From: CAXSDR01 sp964236445
Lineage (GTDB): Bacteria > Actinomycetota > Actinomycetes > Motilibacterales > Motilibacteraceae
Length of the DNA: 56,839 nt
Assembly: GCA_964236445.1 (NCBI GenBank)
Contig: CAXSDR010000006.1
Location: forward strand, 1-56,839
Reading direction: 5' to 3'
In this document: positions 24,295 through 32,260 of the stretch, in pieces
Position numbering within the stretch: position 1 is the first letter of the stretch
Layout of the letters: the number at the start of each line of letters is the position of its first letter
Translations under genes and position numbers: made by a program
The notes under the pieces: model-generated
Seen by the model: the letters and a program-made list of their open reading frames with translations, nothing else
Database searches by the model: none
What the model was told of the DNA's origin: nothing

Positions 24295-26028
24295 ATGAGC
24301 GGACGACACAGTGCCAATGGGGCCAAGCCCGCTGGGCGCGCGGGTCGCCGTCGTCGTGGACCGCACGCTCGCACCGCGCTCTCCGGCGTTGTCGCCCTCG
24401 TTCTGGTCGCCGTGTCGCTCTGGGTGATCATTCCGCGTCTCGGTCACGGTGACTCCTCGGCCGCACAGGCGAAGGTCGCGCAGAGTCGCGACTGTTCGAG
24501 CACCCAGCTCCTCCGCATCATCGCCGACCCTCGCTTCGTGCGCGTGCTCGACAGCATCTCCGGCACGCTCAAGACGCCGACCGCGGCCAGCACGTGCGTC
24601 GAGATACAGGTGAGCTCCGGAGTCTCGTCGGCCGTGGCCCGTGACATCGCGGCGAACGGCGCCGACGTCGTCAAGAGTGACCTGTGGATTCCCGACTCGT
24701 CGCTGTGGCTGGGGGTGGCGCGGTCCACCCCGCTCGGCGCCGCAGGACTGGGCGTGGACACCCCGGTGGTCGCCTCCAGCCCCATCGTGTTCGCCATGAC
24801 CGGTGAGACGGCAGCAGCGCAAGCGTCGAAAGGGCCGATGCGCTGGGATTCCCTGGGAGCTCGCTCCACCGGCGCATCGCGTATCGAGACCGCGGTCCCT
24901 GACCCCGCTCGCACGACCGAGGGGCTTGCGGCGGTCATGGCTTCGGTCAGTACGGGTGCCACGTCGAGCCTCGCCGCGAGCCAGCTCAGTGAGCTGGCGC
25001 GCAATGTGAGCGTCGTGCCGGATGCCGGAACGGCGCTTCGCAGGCTGGCGAGCGGAATGGTCGGTGTCATACCGATGGCCGAGAGCGATGTCATGACGCA
25101 CAACGCCGACAACGCCGCTCCGCTGCTGGTGGCTGGCCCCGCCACTGGGACGCAGCCCATCTCGGACTACCGACTGGTGACCATCGGGTCGAATACGAGC
25201 GAGCTGCACACCGGCGCCATGAAGGCCATTCAGACCGCACTCACGTCACCGGCAGGCATACGTGCCCTCGCAGTCGAGCACCTACGGCCGGCAGACGGCA
25301 CGGCTCTGCCCGACAGTGCCCAGCACGGCGGCACCGCCGCCGACCTGACGCCGTTGGTGCAGAGCACTCCGCTGATGGTCGCAGCGGCCTTGCGGACGTG
25401 GGCCGTCACCGGCCGGCGGGGCCGCGTCATCGGGGTGCTCGACGTGTCGGGTTCGATGGCTGCCCCCGTGCCCGGCAGCCGGTCGACGCGCATGCAGCTT
25501 GCCGTGGCCGCGAGCCAGCGTGCGGTGCAGGCATTTGCCGACGACTCCGAGCTCGGACTCTGGGATTTCTCGACCAAGGTCAACGGTGCACAGGACTTCA
25601 AGGAGCTGGTGCCCACACGGCCGATGGGAGCCGCGGTGGCAAAGGTCACGCAGCGCGACGCGCTCATGGGTGCCCTCGCACACCTGACTTTCAAGCCCAA
25701 CGGCGGCACCGCGCTCTACAGCACCGTGCTCGCGGCGACACGAGCGGCGCGTGCGAGCTATGTCCCCGGTCGACTCAATGCCGTCGTGCTGTTGACCGAC
25801 GGTGCCGAGGACGACCCGCGCAGCATGGGCCTGCCCTCGCTGCTCGCCCAGCTGAAGGCCGACCGGGTGCCCAACGAGCCCGTACGCGTGATCATGATCG
25901 CCTACGGCGCCCAGACCAACAATGCGGCGATGGCGCAGATCACCAAGGCGACCGGTGGAAAGCTGTGGCTCTCGAAGGACCCGCGCGACGTCGACAAAGT
26001 CCTCGCGCAGGCACTTGCGCAGCTCTAG
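24295..26028 (+). CDS. Membrane protein: solute-binding-like plus VWA domain
   Basis: The 577-residue protein has a basic N-terminus and a TM helix near residues 31-48 (SGVVALVLVAVSLWVIIP). An extracellular region follows that reads like a periplasmic solute-binding protein of the ABC type (about 60-350; ADVVKSDLWIPDSSLW, TPVVASSPIVFAMTG). A von Willebrand A domain follows from about 375 with an intact MIDAS start DVSGSM (383-388) and LLTDGAED. ATG 24295 follows GAGGGG; GTG 24283 is less likely. The function is unknown; surface adhesion or complex assembly is an inference. It meets arsC tail to tail with a 4-base overlap. Confidence 0.82.
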   Translation: MSGRHSANGAKPAGRAGRRRRGPHARTALSGVVALVLVAVSLWVIIPRLGHGDSSAAQAKVAQSRDCSSTQLLRIIADPRFVRVLDSISGTLKTPTAASTCVEIQVSSGVSSAVARDIAANGADVVKSDLWIPDSSLWLGVARSTPLGAAGLGVDTPVVASSPIVFAMTGETAAAQASKGPMRWDSLGARSTGASRIETAVPDPARTTEGLAAVMASVSTGATSSLAASQLSELARNVSVVPDAGTALRRLASGMVGVIPMAESDVMTHNADNAAPLLVAGPATGTQPISDYRLVTIGSNTSELHTGAMKAIQTALTSPAGIRALAVEHLRPADGTALPDSAQHGGTAADLTPLVQSTPLMVAAALRTWAVTGRRGRVIGVLDVSGSMAAPVPGSRSTRMQLAVAASQRAVQAFADDSELGLWDFSTKVNGAQDFKELVPTRPMGAAVAKVTQRDALMGALAHLTFKPNGGTALYSTVLAATRAARASYVPGRLNAVVLLTDGAEDDPRSMGLPSLLAQLKADRVPNEPVRVIMIAYGAQTNNAAMAQITKATGGKLWLSKDPRDVDKVLAQALAQL

Positions 26029-26429
26029 CCGAGCCCCAGCTCCGCCAGCAGTTGCCGCACCCTGAGGTCGATGTCGTCGACGACGGCCCTGACCGTCGGC
26101 AGATCGCGACCTTTGGGGTCGGCGACGGGCCAGTCCTCATAGCGCTTGCCCGGGAAGACCGGGCAGGTCTGCCCGCAGCCCATCGTGATGACCACGTCGC
26201 TGCTCCTGACGAGCTCGGCGTCGAGCAGCGTCGGCACCTCTGCCTCGGTCGAGAGGCCGCGCTCCGCGAGCACGGCAGCGACGGCGGGGTTGACCGCGCT
26301 GCCGGGTTCCGAGCCGCCCGACCGGCTGTCGACGCGGCCACCCGCGTAGTGCTCGAGGAGCACCCTGGCGGCGACCGATCGGCCCGAGTTGTGGATGCAT
26401 GCGAACAGGACGACGGGTCGCGCGGTCAT
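26025..26429 (-). CDS. arsC: Arsenate reductase, LMW-phosphatase type
   Basis: This 134-residue protein reduces arsenate to arsenite. The phosphatase-like loop CIHNSGRS (catalytic Cys11) matches the thiol-dependent ArsC group, followed by TMGCGQTCPVFPGKRYEDW and PVADP. The spacing of Cys residues fits the mycothiol- or thioredoxin-linked actinobacterial enzymes, but which thiol is used cannot be told. It ends an arsM-aquaporin-arsC operon and overlaps the aquaporin gene at an ATGA. Confidence 0.92.
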   Translation of the reverse strand: MTARPVVLFACIHNSGRSVAARVLLEHYAGGRVDSRSGGSEPGSAVNPAVAAVLAERGLSTEAEVPTLLDAELVRSSDVVITMGCGQTCPVFPGKRYEDWPVADPKGRDLPTVRAVVDDIDLRVRQLLAELGLG

Positions 26430-27163
26430 GACGGCTCCTGCTGACGCTCGTGGGGATGATCAGCGGTGAGCTCACCGGCGAGCTCGCCCGCGTGCGGATA
26501 GAGCAGGAGCACCGCCGCGGCACCCAGCGCCCCGCCGAGCAGCTGCATGACGACGAACGTCGGCGCCGACCCTGGGGCGATGCCTGCGAACGAGTCCGAC
26601 AGGGTGCGGGCGAGGGTGACCGCAGGGTTGGCGAAGCTCGTGGAGCTGGTGAACCAGTAGGCGGCGGTGACATAGCCGCCGACGGCGTACGCCACGTGGC
26701 TTCCGCGGCCCGCGCGGACCGTGCCGAAGACGACCAGGACCAGCCCGAGGGTGGCGACGACCTCGCCGAGCCAGAGGCCAACCCCCGAGCGGCTGTGCTG
26801 GGCCAGCGACACGGCGGGCAGGTCGAACATGACGTTGGCCGTCACGGCTCCGAGCGCTCCACCTGCGACCTGGCCGGCAACCATCAGCGCGGCGTCGCGT
26901 GCCGCCAGGGCACCGAACGCGAGCTCCAGGATCGTCACCACCGGGTTGAATGCCGCGGACACCGGCTGCAGGGCGACGATCAGCGCCACGAGGGCGGCGC
27001 CTGTGACGAGCGAGTTCTCGAGAAGCTGCAGCCCGACATCGTGGGGCGACAGCCGGCTCGCGGCGATGCCGGAGCCGATGACCGCAGCCACGAGGAAGGC
27101 GGTGCCGACGAGCTCCGCGAACGCGCGCTGCCCGACGTTCGACCGGTCCGAGGATGCCGTCAC
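26426..27163 (-). CDS. Arsenic-associated aquaglyceroporin
   Basis: A 245-residue MIP-family channel with six helices. The two pore motifs are NPV (73-75, replacing NPA) and NPA (179-181, in SFANPAVTLARTLSDSFAG). Such variants occur in ars operons (AqpS type), where the channel lets arsenite leave the cell down its gradient after ArsC reduction. The GTG start overlaps the arsM stop. No ArsB or Acr3 pump is nearby, consistent with efflux through this channel. Confidence 0.9.
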   Translation of the reverse strand: MTASSDRSNVGQRAFAELVGTAFLVAAVIGSGIAASRLSPHDVGLQLLENSLVTGAALVALIVALQPVSAAFNPVVTILELAFGALAARDAALMVAGQVAGGALGAVTANVMFDLPAVSLAQHSRSGVGLWLGEVVATLGLVLVVFGTVRAGRGSHVAYAVGGYVTAAYWFTSSTSFANPAVTLARTLSDSFAGIAPGSAPTFVVMQLLGGALGAAAVLLLYPHAGELAGELTADHPHERQQEPS

Positions 27164-28017
27164 CGGCAACCACAGGTGCTCGTCGCCGCAGTGGAGTCGC
27201 CGCAACACCCGTCCTTGGCGGACGCCGCGCAGCACGTCGCCTGGGCGGCGTGGCCGCAGCAGCTCGCGATGGCACCGGAGGGCTTCGTGGCGCGCACGAT
27301 CGCGCCGTGCATTCCCGGTGCCGCCTCGTGAGTGAAGATCACCTGGGCATCGAGGAAGCCTGCGGCGGTCAGGCCGTCGAGGTATTCCTGGCGCGAGAGC
27401 GCCCCGGCGATGCACCCGACGTGGGACCCCCGCTCCGCACGCTGCGACGGCGACAGGTGATCCTCGGCGACGACGTCGGTGATCCCGATGCGCCCGCCGG
27501 GCGCGAGCACGCGGAACATCTCCGCCAGCACGGCGGGCTTGTCGGTCGACAGGTTGACGACGCAGTTCGAGATCACGACGTCGACGGCGCCATCGGTCAT
27601 GGGCAGCACCTCGATGGTGCCCTTGCGGAACTCGACGTTCGTCGCCCCGGCTGCGCACGCGTTGGCCCGGGCGAGCGCCAGCATCTCGTCGGTCATGTCG
27701 ACGCCGTAGGCGAATCCGGTCGGCCCGACCCGGCGCGCGGAGAGCAGGACGTCGATGCCGCCACCCGAGCCCAGGTCGAGCACCCGCTCACCGGGTCGCA
27801 GGTCGGCGACCGCCATGGGGTTGCCGCAGCCGAGGCTGGCGGCCACGGCGTCGGCGGGCAGCTCCGCCTGCTGCTCGGCGGTGTAGAGCGCCGATCCGAA
27901 GGCGGCATCGACCTCGATCGGCGTGGAACAACAGTCTGCGGCGGCCGTCGTGACGGCGGACGCGGCGGCGGCATAGCGCGCGCGTACGGCCTCGCGCACT
28001 TCGTTGTCGGCAGGCAT
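27160..28017 (-). CDS. arsM: Arsenite S-adenosylmethionine methyltransferase
   Basis: ArsM methylates As(III) using SAM, giving volatile or less retained products. The 285-residue protein has the SAM motif VLDLGSGGGIDVLL (79-92) and arsenic-binding cysteines: Cys64 (LGCGNP), Cys152 (NCVVNLS) and Cys202 (GCIAGALSRQEY). Cys29-Cys30 and a Cys-rich tail (about residues 252-284) add further thiols. AAAGGGTGA precedes the ATG. It is transcribed away from arsR across a region with two dyads. Confidence 0.93.
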   Translation of the reverse strand: MPADNEVREAVRARYAAAASAVTTAAADCCSTPIEVDAAFGSALYTAEQQAELPADAVAASLGCGNPMAVADLRPGERVLDLGSGGGIDVLLSARRVGPTGFAYGVDMTDEMLALARANACAAGATNVEFRKGTIEVLPMTDGAVDVVISNCVVNLSTDKPAVLAEMFRVLAPGGRIGITDVVAEDHLSPSQRAERGSHVGCIAGALSRQEYLDGLTAAGFLDAQVIFTHEAAPGMHGAIVRATKPSGAIASCCGHAAQATCCAASAKDGCCGDSTAATSTCGCR

Positions 28018-28033
28018 GGGGTCACCCTTTCAG

Positions 28034-28088
28034 ATCGACAGATCTCGATATCACGACTGTGGAGGTCGCATCGACGTATGTCAATACG
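28034..28088. promoter_or_regulatory. Divergent arsM/arsR promoter with two dyads
   Basis: The 89-base gap between arsM and arsR contains ATCGA-N6-TCGAT (28034-28049) and CGTAT-GTCA-ATACG (28075-28088). Both have the size of ArsR operators. The second lies 19 bases before the arsR start and its ATACGAAT edge could be the -10 region, leaving a very short or no leader. Dual control of both operons by ArsR is the natural reading. Confidence 0.65.
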
Positions 28089-28106
28089 AATGGCACACTG
28101 GGCGAC

Positions 28107-28538
28107 ATGACCCCAACTCCGGCTCCGGTGATGCGGCCCCGCCGGGCGGTGCAGGTGGCCCAGCTGGTGCCGGCTGTTCGCGACGACCTCGCCGCGTGCT
28201 GCAACCCGGTGACCGGCGGAGTGCTCGACGTCGCCGGTGCCGAACGCGTGGCCCGACTGTTCAAGGCGCTCGGCGACCCGACCCGGCTGCGGCTGCTGTC
28301 GCTGATCGCGGCCCATGACGGCGGGGAGGCCTGCGTGTGCGACCTGACGGCCCCTGTCGGTCTCGGCCAGCCCACCGTGTCGCACCACCTCAAGCAGCTC
28401 ATGGACGCCGGTCTGCTCAGCCGTGAACAGCGCGGCAGGTGGGCCTACTACCGCGTGGAGCAGGCCGCACTCGATGACCTGGCAGGCACCTTGCGCGACC
28501 CGCGGTCTTCGCGGGGGGCGGCAGACTCGTCTCCGTGA
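28107..28538 (+). CDS. arsR: ArsR-family arsenic-responsive repressor
   Basis: A 143-residue winged-helix repressor: RLFKALGDPTRLRLLSLI, then the recognition helix in GQPTVSHHLKQLMDAGLL and wing RGRWAYYRVE. Candidate As(III) ligands are Cys31-Cys32 near the N-terminus and Cys76/Cys78 (ACVCDLT), a CC-plus-C arrangement like the Corynebacterium-type ArsR. ATG 28107 was preferred over an earlier in-frame start because that would cover the operator. Its stop overlaps the GTG of cobF, which ties a B12 gene to the arsenic repressor. Confidence 0.92.
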   Translation: MTPTPAPVMRPRRAVQVAQLVPAVRDDLAACCNPVTGGVLDVAGAERVARLFKALGDPTRLRLLSLIAAHDGGEACVCDLTAPVGLGQPTVSHHLKQLMDAGLLSREQRGRWAYYRVEQAALDDLAGTLRDPRSSRGAADSSP

Positions 28539-29293
28539 AGCATCTCCTCGTCATCGGCATCGGCGCCGGAAACGTCGATCAGGTGACGATGCAGGCGGTC
28601 CGTGCGCTCAACCGGGTCGACGTCTTCTTCGTGCTGGACAAGGGCGAGGCCACGCAGGAGCTCGTGACGCTGCGGCAGGAGATCCTCGACCGCTATGTCA
28701 CCGGCTCGGACTACCGCGTGGTCGAGGGCGCTGATCCAGAGCGCGACCGCACGACGACGGCCTACGCCGCAGCCGTCGAGGACTGGCGCCGCCGGCGAGC
28801 CGACGTCTGCGAGGTGATGGTGCGCGACGAGCTCACTGACGGACAGGTCGGAGCTTTCCTGGTGTGGGGTGACCCCTCGCTCTACGACAGCACCCTCGGC
28901 ATCGTCGACGACCTGCTCGCGCGCGGTGTCGACCTCGCCCACGAGGTCGTGCCCGGGGTCAGCAGCATCAGCGCCCTCGTGGCGCGGCACCGGATCTCTC
29001 TCAACCGGGTCGGTGGCGCCGTCCAGGTGACGACGGGTCGGCGGCTGCGCGAGCACGGCTGGCCCGATGGCGTCGAGGACGTCGTGGTCATGCTCGACCC
29101 GCACTGCTCGTTCGCCGCGCTGCCCGCCGACATCGAGGTCTTCTGGGGCGCCTACCTCGGCATGCCCGACGAGCTGCTCCTGCGGGGTCGCATCGGCGAC
29201 GTCGCCGACGAGATCGGCCGGGTGCGAGCAGCGGCGCGAGAACGCAAGGGATGGGTCATGGACACCTACCTCCTGCGTCGGCCACTTCGGTGA
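28535..29293 (+). CDS. cobF: Precorrin-6A synthase (deacetylating) CobF
   Basis: CobF methylates C-1 of precorrin-5 and releases acetate in the aerobic corrin pathway. The 252-residue protein has the tetrapyrrole methylase fold: LVIGIGAGNVDQVTMQAVRAL, DVFFVLDKGEA, a GDPSLYDSTL motif and VVPGVSSISALVARH, all characteristic of CobF. GTG 28535 overlaps the arsR stop (GTGA). It precedes cobK, the next enzyme, with another GTGA overlap. cobF is not under the riboswitch found downstream. Confidence 0.94.
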   Translation: MKHLLVIGIGAGNVDQVTMQAVRALNRVDVFFVLDKGEATQELVTLRQEILDRYVTGSDYRVVEGADPERDRTTTAYAAAVEDWRRRRADVCEVMVRDELTDGQVGAFLVWGDPSLYDSTLGIVDDLLARGVDLAHEVVPGVSSISALVARHRISLNRVGGAVQVTTGRRLREHGWPDGVEDVVVMLDPHCSFAALPADIEVFWGAYLGMPDELLLRGRIGDVADEIGRVRAAARERKGWVMDTYLLRRPLR

Positions 29294-30054
29294 TCCTGAT
29301 CCTGGGCGGCACGCGCGAGGCACGCGACCTCGCCTGTGCGCTGCGCGACGTGTCCGGCGTGCGGGTCGTGACGTCCTTGGCGGGAAGGCTGCGCGAGCCG
29401 GTCCTGCCTGATGGTGAGGTGCGCATCGGCGGGTTCGGAGGAGCGGCGGGGCTTGCTGCGTTTCTGAAGGACAACGCCGTGAGCACCGTGGTCGACGCCA
29501 CGCATCCCTTTGCGCGGCGGATGTCCGAGCATGCCGCAGCAGCTGCCGCCCGCACCGGCACGGTGCTCCTCCGACTGGCGCGGCCGGGATGGACCGAACG
29601 CGAGGGCGATCTCTGGCACCGCGTCCCCGACATGGTGGCGGCCGTCGCGCTGATGTGCACGCTGGGAGACCGGGTCTTCGCCACAACCGGAACGACCGAT
29701 GTGCAACTCCTGAGTTCGACTACCGATATCGACATACTGCTCCGCTGTGTCGACGAGCCGGCCGGCCCGCGGGCGCCCCACATCAGGGTGTTGCTGGGCC
29801 GCGGCCCGTTCGACGTCGCCTCGGAGCGTGCCCTGCTCCTGCGCGAGCGCATCGACGTCCTGCTGACCAAGGACAGCGGCGGCTCGACGACCGGTGCGAA
29901 GCTCGAGGCGGCCCGTGACCTGTGTCTGCCGGTGGTCATGCTCGACCGCCCAGCGAGTCCTCTCGCGCCCGGGCTGCGCACTGTCGCGAGCGCCGAGGAG
30001 GTGCTTGACCTGCTCGGGTTCGCCGGGGTGACCAGCGCGTCGCGCCAGGCTTAG
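29290..30054 (+). CDS. cobK: Precorrin-6A reductase CobK
   Basis: CobK reduces precorrin-6A to precorrin-6B with NADPH. From GTG 29290 the product is 254 residues: VILILGGTREARDLA (nucleotide-binding start), VVDATHPFARRMSEHA, TTGTTDVQ and LTKDSGGSTTGAKLEAA, all conserved in CobK/CbiJ. It overlaps cobF by four bases. The riboswitch begins within a few bases of its stop, without an obvious terminator, so readthrough into the next operon is possible. Confidence 0.94.
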   Translation: MILILGGTREARDLACALRDVSGVRVVTSLAGRLREPVLPDGEVRIGGFGGAAGLAAFLKDNAVSTVVDATHPFARRMSEHAAAAAARTGTVLLRLARPGWTEREGDLWHRVPDMVAAVALMCTLGDRVFATTGTTDVQLLSSTTDIDILLRCVDEPAGPRAPHIRVLLGRGPFDVASERALLLRERIDVLLTKDSGGSTTGAKLEAARDLCLPVVMLDRPASPLAPGLRTVASAEEVLDLLGFAGVTSASRQA

Positions 30055-30056
30055 AC

Positions 30057-30222
30057 TGCTCGGGCTACGACGGTCAGTGGAGGAAGCCGGTGCGATTCCG
30101 GCGCGGTCCCGCCACTGTCACCGGGGAGCGGACCCTCAGTTCGATGGTCACTGTCGTGCGAGCGATGGGAAGGCCGAGGGCGAGCACCGATCCGGGAGCC
30201 AGGACACTCCGGCCGTCGTTCT
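30057..30222 (+). promoter_or_regulatory. Cobalamin riboswitch aptamer
   Basis: Hallmarks in order: GAAGCCGGTGCGATTCCGGC (30083-30102, a GCCGG/CCGGC hairpin with the conserved loop), CCCGCCACTG (30108-30117), a GGGAAGGCC segment near 30167, and the B12 box GAGCCAGGACACTCCGGCC (about 30196-30214). Spacing matches known adenosylcobalamin aptamers. It lies just after cobK and upstream of the ten-gene chlID-cobC operon, which it should repress when cobalamin is plentiful. Confidence 0.9.
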
Positions 30223-30263
30223 TGTCGCGACCGCGGGCGGGCAACCCGAGGGAAGGATCTGGC

Positions 30264-30290
30264 ATGCCTCGATCGTCGAGGACGCAATGA
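30264..30290 (+). CDS. 8-codon leader uORF coupled to chlI/chlD start
   Basis: ATG 30264 has a strong GAGGGAAGG site 7 bases upstream and encodes MPRSSRTQ; its TGA overlaps the ATG of the chelatase gene. It lies in the 65 bases between the riboswitch and the operon. Ribosomes ending here could reinitiate at the chelatase start, so access to this ribosome site would set expression of the whole operon. The peptide itself is probably unimportant. Confidence 0.4.
   Translation: MPRSSRTQ
30267..30281 (+). promoter_or_regulatory. SD-sequestering hairpin after riboswitch
   Basis: CCTCGA-TCG-TCGAGG forms a perfect 6-bp hairpin. Its right arm contains the GAGG at 30278-30281 that would be the Shine-Dalgarno sequence of the chelatase ATG at 30287. 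The hairpin would hide that site unless ribosomes translating the 8-codon uORF open it. This suggests translational rather than transcriptional riboswitch output. Confidence 0.5.
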
Positions 30291-32260
30291 CCGCTCGTCC
30301 GTCCTATCCGTTCACGGCCGTCGTCGGCCTCGACGAGCTGCGCCTCGCCCTGCTGCTCAATGCGGTCTCCCCGGCGATCGGCGGGGTGCTGGTCCGGGGC
30401 GAGAAGGGCACGGCCAAGTCCACGGTCGTACGCGCTCTGGCTTCCCTGCTGCCGCCCGTCGCCGTCGTCGCCGGCTGCCGGTTCTCGTGCGACCCCGCCG
30501 CTCCCGACGAGTGCCCCGACGGCCCGCACGATCGCTCCGTCGCTGGCACCGCACGCGCGGCCGCGCTGGTGGAGCTGCCCGTAGGCGCCAGCGAGGACCG
30601 GGTGATGGGATCGCTCGACCTCGAGCGGGCGCTCGGTGAAGGCGTCAAGGCGTTCGAGCCCGGCCTGCTGGCCGCGGCCCATCGCGGCGTCCTCTATGTC
30701 GACGAGGTCAACCTGCTCCATGACCATCTGGTCGACCTGCTGCTCGACGCCGCGGCGATGGGTCAGGCGCACGTCGAGCGTGAAGGTGTGTCGGTCTCGC
30801 ACGCCTCTCGCTTCCTGCTCGTGGGCACGATGAACCCCGAGGAGGGTGAGCTACGGCCGCAGCTGCTCGACCGTTTCGGGCTCACGGTCGAGGTGCGTGC
30901 GAGCCGCGAGCCGAGCGAGCGGGCCGAGGTCGTTCGCCGGCGCCTCGCCTACGAAGCCGACCCGACCCGCTTCGCCGCCCGCTGGGACGACGACGACGCC
31001 GCGCTTGCCACGCGCATCGCCGCGGCGCGCGACCGGCTTGCGGCAGTCGTGCTGCCCGATGCCGCGCTGCGCCAGATCACGTCCGTCTGCGCCGCCTTCG
31101 ACGTCGACGGCATGCGCGCCGACCTCGTCACGGCGCGCACCGCGATCGCCCTCGCTGCCTGGCACTCTCGCGACGAGGTCACCGCGGACGACGTACGCCA
31201 GGCCGTCCTGCTCGCGCTGCCGCACCGCCGACGGCGCGACCCCTTCGACGCTCCGGGCCTCGACGAGCGCCAGCTCGACGACGCGATGGTGGCAGCGGCG
31301 TCGCAGCCCGAACCGTCGCCCGACCCCGACGACGAGGGTCCCGGGTCAGGCCGTGGCGTGGCCGACGGTTCCGATGTCGGGAGCTCCTCGCAGGACAACG
31401 AGCGCACGGACTCGTCTTCCGGTGCCGAGGGTGGCGAGGCGGGCGAGGCGCTGCAGGGCACCGGCGAGCCCTACCGCGTGCAGCGCCTGACCGTGCCGGG
31501 CACCGGCGACGGTGCCGCCGGCCGACGCTCAGTGGCTCGCACGGACGCGGGGCGCACCGTGAGGTCCCAGCTGCCCCACGGCCGCCCGACCTCGCTGCAC
31601 CTCGCGGCCACCGTGCAGGCGGCCGCGCCGCACCAGCAGGCGCGGGGGCGTCACGGCGACGGCCGGCTGGTCTTCCGTCGGGACGACCTGCGCACGACGG
31701 TGCGCGAGGGGCGTGAGGCCAATCTGGTGGTGTTCTGCGTCGACGCCTCGGGCTCGATGGCGGCCCGCCAGCGCATGGTCGCCGTACGCACCGCGGTGCT
31801 GTCGCTGTTGATGGACGCCTACCAGCGACGCGACAAGGTCGCGCTCGTGACGTTCCGCGGCGCCGAGGGGACGCTGGTGCTGCCGCCCACGTCGTCGGTC
31901 GAAGCGGCCGCAGCCCGGTTGCAGGTGCTCCCGACCGGCGGGCGCACCCCGCTCGCGGCCGGGTTGCTGCGCGCCCGTGAGGTCCTGCGCATCGAGGCTG
32001 TGCGCGACCCGCGTCGCCGGCCCTTGCTCGTCGTCGTCACCGACGGCCGGCACACGAGCGGGCAGGACCCGCGCCGCGTCGCGACCGCGCTGTCCGCGCA
32101 GGGCGTCGCGAGCGTCGTCGTCGACTGCGAGAGCGGACGGGTGCGGCTCGGGCTCGCCGGCGTCCTCGCCCGGACGTTGGGTGCCCGCGAGCTGCGGCTC
32201 GACGACCTGTCGGCCGACGGGCTCAGCGCCGTCGTCCGTGACGCGAGGAGTGCAGCCTGA
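30287..32260 (+). CDS. ChlI/ChlD fusion AAA+/VWA chelatase partner
   Basis: This 657-residue protein joins a ChlI/BchI-type AAA+ ATPase (Walker A GEKGTAKST near residue 38; YVDEVNLLHDHLVDLLLD; GTMNPEEGELRPQLLDRF) to a von Willebrand A domain with MIDAS DASGSM (486-491) through an acidic Pro/Ser/Asp-rich linker (about 335-410). In actinobacteria such proteins serve with CobN as the motor of cobaltochelatase in place of CobS and CobT. Expression should be controlled by the riboswitch; it heads a tightly overlapping B12 operon. Confidence 0.9.
   Translation: MTARPSYPFTAVVGLDELRLALLLNAVSPAIGGVLVRGEKGTAKSTVVRALASLLPPVAVVAGCRFSCDPAAPDECPDGPHDRSVAGTARAAALVELPVGASEDRVMGSLDLERALGEGVKAFEPGLLAAAHRGVLYVDEVNLLHDHLVDLLLDAAAMGQAHVEREGVSVSHASRFLLVGTMNPEEGELRPQLLDRFGLTVEVRASREPSERAEVVRRRLAYEADPTRFAARWDDDDAALATRIAAARDRLAAVVLPDAALRQITSVCAAFDVDGMRADLVTARTAIALAAWHSRDEVTADDVRQAVLLALPHRRRRDPFDAPGLDERQLDDAMVAAASQPEPSPDPDDEGPGSGRGVADGSDVGSSSQDNERTDSSSGAEGGEAGEALQGTGEPYRVQRLTVPGTGDGAAGRRSVARTDAGRTVRSQLPHGRPTSLHLAATVQAAAPHQQARGRHGDGRLVFRRDDLRTTVREGREANLVVFCVDASGSMAARQRMVAVRTAVLSLLMDAYQRRDKVALVTFRGAEGTLVLPPTSSVEAAAARLQVLPTGGRTPLAAGLLRAREVLRIEAVRDPRRRPLLVVVTDGRHTSGQDPRRVATALSAQGVASVVVDCESGRVRLGLAGVLARTLGARELRLDDLSADGLSAVVRDARSAA

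Noticed and set aside
30090..30290. 66-codon frame across the riboswitch
   Set aside because: Covers conserved RNA structure; only its last 8 codons have a ribosome site and are noted separately.
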